Source: Bacillota bacterium (GTDB lineage Bacteria; Bacillota; Clostridia; Acetivibrionales; DTU013). From it: a stretch of DNA of 19,181 bases. The position numbers were made by a program, and so were the translations under genes. Shown piece after piece: positions 1 through 5,985 of the stretch. The notes below the pieces were generated by a model. The model was not told where the DNA came from and made no database searches. It worked only from the letters and a program-made list of their open reading frames with translations. The stretch is from NCBI GenBank assembly GCA_023433505.1, contig JAEZCO010000115.1:1-19181 (forward strand), read 5' to 3'. The stretch's first letter is position 1; each line of letters begins with the position of its first letter.

Positions 1-225
1 ATCCTAAGTAATCCGCCGTACCATACCGACTTTTCGGTACCCAGGAGATTTATTGAAAAAGGCTTCAACCGGTTGAAAATCGGCGGAAGGCTGTTCATGG
101 TAACCAAAAGGAAGGATTGGTACAAAAACAAGCTGGTATCGGTTTTCGGCGGCGTCAGGATCCATGAAATCAACGGATACTGCGTATTTGAAGCGGAGAA
201 AAGGCAAAAAAACTACAGTAAATGA
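1..225 (+). CDS. C-terminal part of a class I SAM-dependent methyltransferase (RsmC-like), 5' end outside the window
   Basis: The frame is open from base 1 and stops at TGA 223-225, giving 74 residues without a start. The fragment opens ILSNPPYHTDFSVPRRFIEK, which carries the NPPY motif (fragment residues 4-7) of class I methyltransferases acting on exocyclic amino groups. It continues with the late-fold stretch KIGGRLFMVTKRKDWYKNKL. The pattern resembles small RsmC-type (MTS domain) enzymes that methylate a guanine N2 of 16S rRNA, but the substrate cannot be read from a fragment. The SAM-binding glycine loop lies upstream of the window. No T-rich terminator follows directly; the weak hairpin AGCCA/TGGCT near 253-268 has no T run. 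Confidence 0.75.
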   Translation: MLSNPPYHTDFSVPRRFIEKGFNRLKIGGRLFMVTKRKDWYKNKLVSVFGGVRIHEINGYCVFEAEKRQKNYSK

Positions 226-267
226 AGTTGTCCGGCGGGGAAACTTTGGTTATAGCCATTTAGTGGC

Positions 268-297
268 TTGAGCCGCCGGGCTGGCGGGGTTTATAAT
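268..297 (+). promoter_or_regulatory. Putative sigma-A promoter of the first small-ORF unit
   Basis: TTGAGC at 268-273 and a perfect TATAAT at 292-297 are separated by 18 bases. A start near 304 would give an RNA of about 135 bases ending at the terminator at 407-439. The spacer contains the GC-rich inverted repeat CCGCC/GGCGG (274-288), which could be a protein site. The -10 is strong and the -35 is partial. Confidence 0.5.
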
Positions 298-365
298 AAA
301 ACTGTACACGATATCTGTACATCGCGGCGACCGGTGCCGACTTTCGTAAGGAAGGAGTGATCGAA

Positions 366-398
366 TTGAAGATTGCAATGGAGGTGGCCATCGTTTGA
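366..398 (+). CDS. Tiny ORF 1 (10 codons), possible leader or signal peptide
   Basis: TTG at 366 is preceded, eight bases away, by GGAAGGAG (350-357) and encodes MKIAMEVAIV, then TGA. Nothing in the peptide identifies it. Support is indirect: a promoter-like site lies upstream and a terminator directly downstream. The last 16 bases of coding sequence match the end of the second tiny ORF (580-621) at 14 of 16 positions, in the same reading phase and ending at the stop codon. An in-frame GTG at 357 would make it 13 codons, the same as ORF 2, but that GTG overlaps the ribosome binding site. The stop codon lies inside the hairpin 386-403, so translation would open that stem. It may instead be chance within a non-coding RNA. 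Confidence 0.35.
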   Translation: MKIAMEVAIV

Positions 399-439
399 TG
401 GCCGGGGGCGGTGGGCTGAAAGGCTTGACCGCCTTTTTT
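386..439 (+). terminator. Hairpin plus Rho-independent terminator ending small-ORF unit 1
   Basis: A perfect 7-bp hairpin GGCCATC (386-392), loop GTTT, GATGGCC (397-403) is followed at once by a second one. In that one, GGCGGT (407-412) pairs with ACCGCC (428-433), and GGGCT/GGCTT extends the stem across a GAAA tetraloop with one bulged G. Six T follow (434-439). The second element is a textbook intrinsic terminator. Confidence 0.8.
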
Positions 440-509
440 ATTTGATGGCTGGCAGGAGGCGTGAGGCTTCAATTCTCCGGATCAAGAATGATTATAAAAA
501 ATCTTTCTC

Positions 510-539
510 TTGACGGAATGTAAAAAGCTGTAATACAAT
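510..539 (+). promoter_or_regulatory. Putative sigma-A promoter of the second small-ORF unit
   Basis: TTGACG (510-515), an 18-base spacer and TACAAT (534-539) each differ from the sigma-A consensus by one base. A start near 546 places the GAAAGGAG ribosome site and ATG 580 about 35 bases into the transcript. AT-rich DNA lies upstream. Confidence 0.6.
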
Positions 540-579
540 TATTATGCAATAAAAATTTCAGTTTGAAAGGAGTGTTAGT

Positions 580-621
580 ATGAATGTGGCGGCAAAGAGT
601 GTTGAGGTGGCCTTCCTTTAA
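580..621 (+). CDS. Tiny ORF 2 (13 codons), possible leader or signal peptide
   Basis: ATG at 580 follows GAAAGGAG (565-572) at a normal distance and encodes MNVAAKSVEVAFL, then TAA. I do not recognise the peptide. It has a near-consensus promoter (510-539), a good ribosome site and a true ATG, so it is a better candidate than ORF 1. Its final block, GAGGTGGCCTTCCTTT (604-619), matches the corresponding block of ORF 1 (381-396) codon for codon, giving EVA-(I/F)-(V/L)-stop in both. About 150 bases of hairpin-rich sequence and a terminator follow. A regulatory leader peptide, a secreted or sensed peptide, or the coding part of a dual-function small RNA are all possible. Confidence 0.4.
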   Translation: MNVAAKSVEVAFL

Positions 622-775
622 CTGAATATGGGCAAAGGGATAAGCGTGAATACCCATAGGACTATGGTTTTATGCTTGTACCATTTGCAGCAAAACTTTG
701 AAATAACCCTTAAATCCTGAATATAAGGTTTAGGGACACACCTCGAGGAGGGAGTGTCTCTTCCTGATTCAAACA
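622..775 (+). other. Structured, apparently non-coding stretch between tiny ORF 2 and its terminator
   Basis: Several stems can be drawn. TATGGG (627-632) pairs with CCCATA (653-658). ATGGT (664-668) pairs with ACCAT (680-684). CCCT/AAA/CCT (707-718, two bulged T) pairs with AGG/TTT/AGGG (726-735). GGGACAC (733-739) pairs with GTGTCTC (754-760). Some are mutually exclusive: CCATA (654-658) can also pair with TATGG (663-667), and GGG 733-735 is shared by two stems. A further promoter-like pair, TTGAAA (698-703) and TATAAG (722-727) with an 18-base spacer, overlaps this stretch. I cannot match it to a known riboswitch or small-RNA class. It could be the body of a small RNA or an attenuator. Confidence 0.35.
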
Positions 776-803
776 GTACGGTAAAGGTTATCGTGCTTTT
801 TTT
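776..803 (+). terminator. Rho-independent terminator of small-ORF unit 2
   Basis: A 9-bp stem GTACGGTAA (776-784) / TTATCGTGC (788-796), with loop AGG and two G-U pairs, is followed by seven T (797-803). It would end an RNA of about 250 bases started from the promoter at 510-539. Confidence 0.82.
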
Positions 804-867
804 ATTTGCGGCGGTTTATAAAGCGGTACCGCCCTGAAATAAATGAGCTTGATGCCTTGAAAACGTA

Positions 868-900
868 ATCCACAGGTGGTTGTTCACTGTGGATTTTTTT
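868..900 (+). terminator. Terminator-like hairpin just upstream of the CD3324-family gene
   Basis: ATCCACA (868-874) pairs with TGTGGAT (888-894), continued by GTG/CAC (876-878/885-887) after one bulged G, with a six-base loop. T 894-900 follows. It ends only about 12 bases before the ribosome binding site of the next gene (911-918), so it sits in that gene's leader if transcription comes from upstream. It could act as an attenuator. Confidence 0.7.
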
Positions 901-926
901 ATACCTATTTTAGGAGTGTGAATATT

Positions 927-1220
927 TTGAAATATAAAAATGCTAAAACAGTACTTCCTGAGCGGCTTCTGAGGGAACTGCAGCAATATGTGCAAGGCGA
1001 AATGATCTATGTTCCGGGCAATGGGGAAATCCGGACAGGATGGGGCGAATCTAACGGGACGAGAGAAAAATACAGCAGCAGGAATCAGGAGATTCTCATG
1101 CTCTACAGGAGCGGTGTCAGCAAGGAAGCCATTGCGGACCAATATCACCTGTCGGAATGCAGTATCAAAAAGATCATCACCTGCTTCAGGCAAAAGGAAT
1201 TTGAGATGGCAATGCGGTAA
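927..1220 (+). CDS. CD3324-family protein (small putative DNA-binding protein)
   Basis: The product has 97 residues from TTG 927. This start is chosen because TAGGAGTG (911-918) lies eight bases upstream; an in-frame GTG at 876 lies inside a terminator hairpin and has no ribosome site. The sequence starts MKYKNAKTVLPERLLRELQQ and continues with a YVQGEMIYVP segment, the pattern of the CD3324 family common in Clostridia. The C-terminal half (NQEILMLYRSGVSKEAIADQ, then YHLSECSIKKII) looks like a Mor-type helix-turn-helix, so a role in transcription control is likely but the target is unknown. It has no clear promoter of its own and is preceded by two terminators (776-803, 868-900), suggesting that read-through controls expression. 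The gap to rsgA is 78 bases. Confidence 0.75.
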   Translation: MKYKNAKTVLPERLLRELQQYVQGEMIYVPGNGEIRTGWGESNGTREKYSSRNQEILMLYRSGVSKEAIADQYHLSECSIKKIITCFRQKEFEMAMR

Positions 1221-1298
1221 ACAGCGCATAAAGCCGGATTAAGCAAACAAAAGGAATATAAAGCGATTATTGTGCAAAGATAAGGATGTTAAAGATTC

Positions 1299-2399
1299 AT
1301 GAGTATAAATGACTATGGATGGGATTTACATTTTCAACGGGAATGGAATGAAAGATATGCAGCGGGTGTATCAGCAGAGCCGGCCGCAGAAAAAAGCGCC
1401 TGCTGCCCACCCTTGCAGCCGGGCAGAATTATAGCGGATTATGGGCAGATACTGCAGGTTGCTATAGAAGCAGGAGAGCTTCATGTAAGCAGACCGGTGC
1501 AGAAATTCGAGAATGATATGCAATTGGCGGTGGGCGACTGGGTTGCGCTGGAGGTTACGCCCAATAATGGAGCGGCAAGCCTTCGCGGCGTTTTGCCCAG
1601 AAGGACTAAATTCTCCAGAACCGCCGCCGGAATTGAATTGAAAGAACAAATTGTCGCATCGAATGTAGACACTGTGTTTCTTATTCAGTCGCTGAACAGG
1701 GATTTCAACATGAAGAGGCTGGAGCGGTATCTGATCGCAGCCTGGGAAAGCGGAGCCATACCTGTGGTTGTGCTGACCAAGGCAGATTGCTGTGACAATG
1801 TGGCGGATAAGGCGGCAATTGTCAATAATACTGCGCCAGGCGTTGATGTCCATGCTGTCAGCTGCGTTACCGGCGAAGGAATTGATGAAATCAGAAAATA
1901 CCTTACGCAGGGTAAAACTGTCGCTTTGCTTGGTTCTTCCGGTGTTGGGAAATCGACTCTTGTAAATACCCTGGCGGGTGAGGAGCTTTTGAAAACACAG
2001 GCTGTCAGGGAAGACGACAGCAGGGGCAGACATACGACAACCCACAGGGAGCTTGTACTCCTGCCCGGCGGAGGTCTGATTTTAGATACTCCCGGAATGA
2101 GGTCCTTCTCTCTTTGGGAGGCAGATGCCGGTATGGAGATAATGTTCGGTGATGTCGAGGAACTGGTAAACTTATGCCGTTACAATGACTGCAAGCATCA
2201 AAATGAGCCGGGCTGCGCCGTGAGAGAAGCTCTAAGCACCGGAAACCTGGAAATGAAAAGATGGGAAAGCTGGCGGAAGCTGCAGAAGGAATTGGCGCAC
2301 CTCGAGGCTAAAAAAGAGGGGAAGCAAAGGCTGCTGGATAAGCAATGGGGCAAGCAGATGGCCAAGTTCCAAAAGGAATACTACAAAGGAAGAATATAA
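1299..2399 (+). CDS. rsgA: Ribosome small-subunit biogenesis GTPase RsgA (YjeQ)
   Basis: RsgA is a circularly permuted GTPase that binds the 30S subunit late in assembly and helps to release assembly factors. The 366 residues show an N-terminal OB-fold region (about 40-105). The permuted G motifs follow: G4 TKAD (160-163), G5-like SCVTGEG (188-194), the P-loop GSSGVGKST (212-220), TTTHREL in the switch region (246-252) and G3 DTPG (263-266). A zinc knuckle with C293, C298, H300 and C306 precedes a basic helical tail. ATG 1299 has AAGGATG ten bases upstream. Length and motif order fit the family. The gene may be cotranscribed with the CD3324 gene. No strong terminator follows; the next gene starts 106 bases later. 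Confidence 0.96.
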   Translation: MSINDYGWDLHFQREWNERYAAGVSAEPAAEKSACCPPLQPGRIIADYGQILQVAIEAGELHVSRPVQKFENDMQLAVGDWVALEVTPNNGAASLRGVLPRRTKFSRTAAGIELKEQIVASNVDTVFLIQSLNRDFNMKRLERYLIAAWESGAIPVVVLTKADCCDNVADKAAIVNNTAPGVDVHAVSCVTGEGIDEIRKYLTQGKTVALLGSSGVGKSTLVNTLAGEELLKTQAVREDDSRGRHTTTHRELVLLPGGGLILDTPGMRSFSLWEADAGMEIMFGDVEELVNLCRYNDCKHQNEPGCAVREALSTGNLEMKRWESWRKLQKELAHLEAKKEGKQRLLDKQWGKQMAKFQKEYYKGRI

Positions 2400-2444
2400 T
2401 TCCATACGCCATGTGGATGGGCAATGTATTCTATTTTATTTAAT

Positions 2445-2462
2445 ATGACATACTGTTGTCAT
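2445..2462 (+). promoter_or_regulatory. Inverted repeat in the promoter region of the GyrI-like gene, possible operator
   Basis: ATGACA (2445-2450), six bases, then TGTCAT (2457-2462) forms a perfect inverted repeat. It overlaps a -35-like TTGTCA (2456-2461) upstream of the gene starting at 2506. Spacing to a convincing -10 is poor, so the promoter is not assigned. The geometry suits a dimeric regulator, which is inference. Confidence 0.35.
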
Positions 2463-2505
2463 GCTCGATATGCTACTATACCTTCAGATGAATGGAGGAG
2501 ACCGA

Positions 2506-3144
2506 ATGGCTGAAAAGACATTTGATTTTAAAAAGGAATATAAAGATTTGTATATGCCTGAAGGCAGGCCGGTGCTGATAGAGGTTCCTGCCATGAAATT
2601 TATAACCGTAGACGGAAGCGGCGACCCTAATAATAATCCTTTCTATGAACAGGCAGTCGAGATGCTTTACGGATTGTCGTACACGATTAAGATGAGTCCT
2701 AAAAAAGGTCATCCGCCGGAAGGATATTTTGATTATGTTGTTCCGCCGCTTGAAGGTTTATGGTGGGTTGAGGATGGAGCTTTCTCCCTTGACCTTCGTG
2801 ACAACTGGAGATGGACCATGATGATCCGGCATCCGGAATTCGTCGATGAGAAGGTTTTTACCCGGGCCTGTGAAGCACTGGCGGTAAAGAAGCCGGAATT
2901 ATCAGTTCAAAAGGCAGGCTTCCGGGTCTTCAACGAGAAGCTGTGTGTGCAGATCATGCATCTCGGACCCTATTCCACAGAGCCTGAAAGCATGAAAAAA
3001 ATAAATGCTTTCATTGAAAAGGAGGGACTCGGAGATACTATGGACAGCGGAGGAAAACATCATGAAATTTACCTCTCCGATCCCAGAAAGACCAGGCCGG
3101 AAAGGTTAAAAACGGTGTTGCGGCATCCTGTAGTGAGAATATAG
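2506..3144 (+). CDS. GyrI-like small-molecule-binding domain protein
   Basis: The product has 212 residues from ATG 2506, chosen because GGAGGAG (2494-2500) lies just upstream; the in-frame ATG at 2461 has no ribosome site. The protein begins MAEKTFDFKKEYKDLYMPEG, then IEVPAMKFITVDGSGDPNNN, PPLEGLWWVEDG and WRWTMMIRHPEF. This is the signature of the stand-alone GyrI-like (SOUL/GyrI fold) proteins of Firmicutes, which bind hydrophobic or cationic small molecules and may hydrolyse or sequester them. No HTH and no signal peptide are seen, so it is cytoplasmic. The substrate is unknown. It is followed after 23 bases by a TfoX_C-domain gene, probably in one operon. Confidence 0.85.
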   Translation: MAEKTFDFKKEYKDLYMPEGRPVLIEVPAMKFITVDGSGDPNNNPFYEQAVEMLYGLSYTIKMSPKKGHPPEGYFDYVVPPLEGLWWVEDGAFSLDLRDNWRWTMMIRHPEFVDEKVFTRACEALAVKKPELSVQKAGFRVFNEKLCVQIMHLGPYSTEPESMKKINAFIEKEGLGDTMDSGGKHHEIYLSDPRKTRPERLKTVLRHPVVRI

Positions 3145-3167
3145 CATTGGACATAAGGAGGACAATT

Positions 3168-3431
3168 ATGAAAAGACTGAATGAGATACTTAATATAGGC
3201 GAAATAATGGAAAAACGGCTTTCTTCCGTTGGGATCCATGATGCTGAAACGCTTATGAAAACAGATGGCAGGGAAGAATCTGCCAAATCGCGTCTGAAGG
3301 AAGGGGATACCTGCTCCGGTTCAGTATGCGGTCTGGAAGGCGCAATCCAGGGCAACCGCTGGCATTACCTGCCGGATGAGTCAAATAAGGACCTGAAAAA
3401 TAGTTCTTTGATTCTTTTTAAGCTTCGATAA
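3168..3431 (+). CDS. Stand-alone TfoX/Sxy C-terminal domain protein
   Basis: The product has 87 residues from ATG 3168, with AAGGAGG (3155-3161) upstream. An in-frame ATG-like start at 3147 lacks a ribosome site. The protein reads MKRLNEILNIGEIMEKRLSS, then VGIHDAETL, followed by SGSVCGLEGAIQGNRWHYLP. This matches the TfoX C-terminal domain: a helical domain with an NIG...L.VGI helix-hairpin-helix-like start and the conserved LEGAIQG.RW.LP end. The N-terminal TfoX domain of the competence activator is absent, as in many small Clostridia homologues, so a role in competence should not be assumed. It probably forms a bicistron with the GyrI-like gene. The last residues (NSSLILFKLR) diverge from the family and may be a degenerate tail. 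Confidence 0.85.
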   Translation: MKRLNEILNIGEIMEKRLSSVGIHDAETLMKTDGREESAKSRLKEGDTCSGSVCGLEGAIQGNRWHYLPDESNKDLKNSSLILFKLR

Positions 3432-3456
3432 TTCTATCGTTGCCGTGAAATAATAA

Positions 3457-3485
3457 TTGACAGACACAAATAGAAATCTTATAAT
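3457..3485 (+). promoter_or_regulatory. Consensus sigma-A promoter of the tyrS T-box transcript
   Basis: TTGACA (3457-3462) and TATAAT (3480-3485) are both perfect and are separated by the optimal 17 bases. Transcription should start near 3492, at the beginning of the T-box leader. Confidence 0.9.
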
Positions 3486-3491
3486 AAACGA

Positions 3492-3793
3492 AACGTATAA
3501 AGCAAAAGCTTTGACTGAGAAGAAGTACGAACAGCAGGTCCCTACAGAGAGTTCCCGGGTGGTGAGAGGGGCAGGGGAATTTGTTCCGAATACATCTTAC
3601 GAGCTGCACACCGAAGGGTTTTACCTGGTAGGATGTTTGCCGGCAGCCTGCACCCGTTATAGTGCTAAAGAATGGCGTGCTCGGTATGCACTAGTTCTTG
3701 ACAAGGTTGACGCTGTGAAGCGTTGATAAATTGAGGTGGTAACGCGGGAGTATGACTCTCGTCCTCTGAGAAATCAGAGGGCGGGAGTTTTTT
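3492..3793 (+). promoter_or_regulatory. Tyrosine T-box leader controlling tyrS
   Basis: This leader senses uncharged tRNA-Tyr and allows read-through into tyrS. Stem I contains the AGAGAG motif (3546-3551) followed by a GGTGGTGAGA loop segment. The specifier is TAC at 3591-3593 in the context GAATACATC, matching tyrosine. The T-box sequence GAGGTGGTAACGCGGG (3733-3748) offers UGGU (3737-3740) to pair with the ACCA end of tRNA-Tyr. Directly after it is the competing terminator (3755-3793). The T-box core reads GGTAACG rather than the commoner GGTACCG, which is acceptable for the family. Confidence 0.93.
3755..3793 (+). terminator. T-box regulated terminator upstream of tyrS
   Basis: A 15-bp stem (5' arm 3755-3769, 3' arm 3774-3788, a few G-U pairs) closed by a GAAA tetraloop is followed by a T run (3788-3793). 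It is mutually exclusive with the antiterminator built on the T-box sequence 3733-3748. Confidence 0.92.
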
Positions 3794-3922
3794 ATTTTGT
3801 AGGCATACTCCGGGATATCATCAATACAGCGGTGAATAAGCGAAGCATCGCTGAGGTTCCGGGAATGTGAGCAGGGCTTGCCGCCCCGGGATAAGAACAG
3901 GAATGACGAAAGGAGCAGTACA

Positions 3923-5146
3923 ATGAAAACCATTGATGAGCAAATCAAAATTATTCTGAAGGGAGCGGAAGAGGTAATTCATACGGATGACCTGAGAAAA
4001 AAATTCGAGCGCTCACAGAAAACGGGAATCCCCCTGACCGTGAAGCTTGGTCTCGACCCCACGGCGCCGGACATCCATCTGGGTCATACGGTGGTCCTCA
4101 GGAAAATCAAACAGTTTCAGGATCTGGGACACAGAGCGGTAATCATCATCGGTGATTTTACAGGGAGGATCGGGGACCCCACCGGGAAATCAAAAACCAG
4201 AAGGCAGCTGACCGGGGAAGAGGTTGTTAAAAACGCGGAGACCTACAAGAAACAGATTTTTAAAATCCTTGACAGGGATAAAACAGAGGTAAGGTTTAAC
4301 AGTCAATGGCTGTCAAAGCTTGACTTTACCGATGTTATCCGGCTGGCGTCCAAATGTACGGTGGCCAGAATGCTGGAGAGAGAGGATTTTCAGAACCGTT
4401 TTCAAGAACATGAAAGCATCGGAGTGCATGAGTTTTTTTATCCGCTGATGCAGGGCTATGATTCCGTTGAACTGAAAGCAGATGTGGAACTTGGAGGGAC
4501 CGAGCAGAGGTTTAATATCTTGATGGGAAGAAGCCTGCAAAAGGATTATGGGCAGGAGAGCCAGGCGGCTGTTTTCATGCCTATCCTGCAAGGCGTTGAT
4601 GGGGTTGAAAAGATGAGCAAAAGCCTGGGAAACTATATCGGCATCGACGAAGAGCCTGAAAATATGTACGGCAAGGCAATGTCCATACCCGATACCCTGA
4701 TTATAAGATATTTCGAGCTTGTTACCGATATTCATCCCGATGACCTGGAGCAAATGAAAGCAGGTATGGACGCTGGAAAGATTAACCCACGGGATGCAAA
4801 AATGAGGCTTGCAAGAGAGATTACGGCCTTGTACCACGGAGATGAGCCTGCCGGGCTGGCAGAGGAACAGTTCAAAGCCGTTTTTCAAAGGCGTGAAATT
4901 CCTGAAAATATCAAGGAATACAATCTCACGCCCAACGGATCGGATGCCGATGGGGCGGACGCAGTAAGGCTTTTGGTTTTAACAGGTCTGGCGGGCAGCA
5001 ATAGCGAGGCCAGGAGGCTGATATCCCAGGGAGGAGTCAAGGTCAACGGCAGAAAAATTACCGGGTGTAAAATTGATCGTTTGTGTGATGGCGATGTGGT
5101 TCAGGCTGGGAAACTCAAGCGGGTTAAAATCAGGATCGGGGAGTGA
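3923..5146 (+). CDS. tyrS: Tyrosyl-tRNA synthetase, type 2 (TyrRS)
   Basis: The enzyme charges tRNA-Tyr with tyrosine in the cytoplasm. It has 407 residues from ATG 3923, with AAAGGAG (3909-3915) at correct spacing; the in-frame TTG at 3878 lacks a ribosome site. The class I signature HLGH is at residues 52-55 in the context LGLDPTAPDIHLGHTVVLRK, and KMSKS is at 230-234. The C-terminal part (about 343-404) is an S4 RNA-binding domain. The LDPTAPDIHLGHTVVLRK form marks the type 2 (TyrZ-like) subfamily rather than the CGFDPTADSLHIGH form. The T-box leader with a TAC specifier independently supports the assignment. The 129 bases between the leader terminator and the start hold no other gene. Confidence 0.97.
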   Translation: MKTIDEQIKIILKGAEEVIHTDDLRKKFERSQKTGIPLTVKLGLDPTAPDIHLGHTVVLRKIKQFQDLGHRAVIIIGDFTGRIGDPTGKSKTRRQLTGEEVVKNAETYKKQIFKILDRDKTEVRFNSQWLSKLDFTDVIRLASKCTVARMLEREDFQNRFQEHESIGVHEFFYPLMQGYDSVELKADVELGGTEQRFNILMGRSLQKDYGQESQAAVFMPILQGVDGVEKMSKSLGNYIGIDEEPENMYGKAMSIPDTLIIRYFELVTDIHPDDLEQMKAGMDAGKINPRDAKMRLAREITALYHGDEPAGLAEEQFKAVFQRREIPENIKEYNLTPNGSDADGADAVRLLVLTGLAGSNSEARRLISQGGVKVNGRKITGCKIDRLCDGDVVQAGKLKRVKIRIGE

Positions 5147-5177
5147 TTGCTCTGGATAAAGACGGATATTATTATTG

Positions 5178-5217
5178 ACCGCTCCGGCCGGCATTGAGTG
5201 CTGTCGGGGCGGTTTTT
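5178..5217 (+). terminator. Rho-independent terminator of tyrS
   Basis: ACCGCTCCG (5178-5186) pairs with CGGGGCGGT (5205-5213), including one T-G pair, and five T follow. It lies 32 bases after the tyrS stop. Confidence 0.88.
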
Positions 5218-5334
5218 ATATGTTTTAAAAAGCCTGCGGGAAAAATCTCAGTGGTATGCGGCAGGTAAATCATATATAATACTATGTAATAAACGGAGCT
5301 TTTCATTGATTACTTTATTCGGAGGCGGTATAAA

Positions 5335-5856
5335 TTGATTTTATCCGGGCTTGAAATAAAAAAGAAACAGGGAAGGGACATTCTGATTGAACCCTTTGAC
5401 GAAAAATATCTGAATCCCAACAGCTATAATCTTCGGCTTCACAATGAGCTTTTAATTTATGAAGACGATGTTCTGGATATGAAGAGGCCGAATAGGACCA
5501 GGAGCCTGGTGATTCCGGAAGACGGCCTGGTGCTTGAACCCGGCAGGTTATATCTGGGGCGGACCCTTGAGTATACCAAAACCGACAACTATGTGCCGAT
5601 GCTGGAAGGCAGGTCTTCCGTGGGGAGGCTGGGTCTCTATATCCATGTCACGGCCGGGTTCGGAGATGTAGGCTTCAGCGGCTTCTGGACTTTGGAAATA
5701 CAATGCATCCAGCCGGTCAGAATATATCCGGGGGTGGAAATCTGCCAGATCTACTATCATTCCATTGAGGGAGAATATGACAGCTACTGCAGCGGGAAGT
5801 ACCAGAACAATACCGGAATACAGCCAAGCTTGCTTTATAAGGATTTTGAGAGGTAG
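5335..5856 (+). CDS. dcd: dCTP deaminase (possibly bifunctional with dUTPase)
   Basis: The enzyme deaminates dCTP to dUTP in the thymidylate route; some family members also hydrolyse dUTP to dUMP. The 173 residues start at TTG 5335 behind GGAGGCGG (5321-5328). Key features are EGRSSVGRLG (91-100) with the S94/S95 and R98 positions, and HVTAGFGDVGFSG (104-116). The likely catalytic glutamate is E121 in WTLEI, followed by the turn VRIYPGVEICQI. The tail SGKYQNNTGIQPS fits the nucleotide-covering C-terminus. The TAGFGDVGF form recalls bifunctional DCD-DUT enzymes, but this cannot be decided by eye. A -10-like TATAAT lies at 5275-5280 without a good -35. No clear terminator follows. Confidence 0.93.
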   Translation: MILSGLEIKKKQGRDILIEPFDEKYLNPNSYNLRLHNELLIYEDDVLDMKRPNRTRSLVIPEDGLVLEPGRLYLGRTLEYTKTDNYVPMLEGRSSVGRLGLYIHVTAGFGDVGFSGFWTLEIQCIQPVRIYPGVEICQIYYHSIEGEYDSYCSGKYQNNTGIQPSLLYKDFER

Positions 5857-5985
5857 AGGATATAGCACCAAAGGGCGAAAAAATCAATGGCCAAAGGGAA
5901 GATTACCATATATTTGCCATAATATCCGGAGATAATTAATCCATAGGATATAATTGCAGTAACGGTAAGCAGAGGTGGATTTTCG

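Noticed and set aside
304..440. Known riboswitch (fluoride, c-di-GMP, guanidine, ZTP) in the first leader
   Set aside because: I could not find the conserved core of any of these classes, so I leave it unassigned.
810..833. Hairpin GGCGGT/ACCGCC as another terminator
   Set aside because: No T run follows on either strand.
754..837. Possible 27-codon ORF from GTG 754 behind GAGGAGGG, encoding a hydrophobic peptide
   Set aside because: It runs straight through the terminator 776-803 and its hydrophobic part is made by the T run, so it is probably accidental. A promoter-like pair at 698-727 leaves a small chance.
816..1229. Minus-strand ORF of 137 codons opposite the CD3324 gene
   Set aside because: It is antisense to a recognisable family gene, lacks a ribosome site and has no family features. 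The same applies to the long minus-strand ORFs opposite rsgA (1371-2045), tyrS (4313-4888) and the AraC regulator (11045-11629).
2461..2505. Upstream start for the GyrI-like gene
   Set aside because: No ribosome site precedes ATG 2461, while GGAGGAG is correctly placed for ATG 2506 and the family N-terminus begins there.
3878..3922. TTG 3878 as the tyrS start
   Set aside because: The extra 15 residues are not part of the family and AAAGGAG fits ATG 3923.
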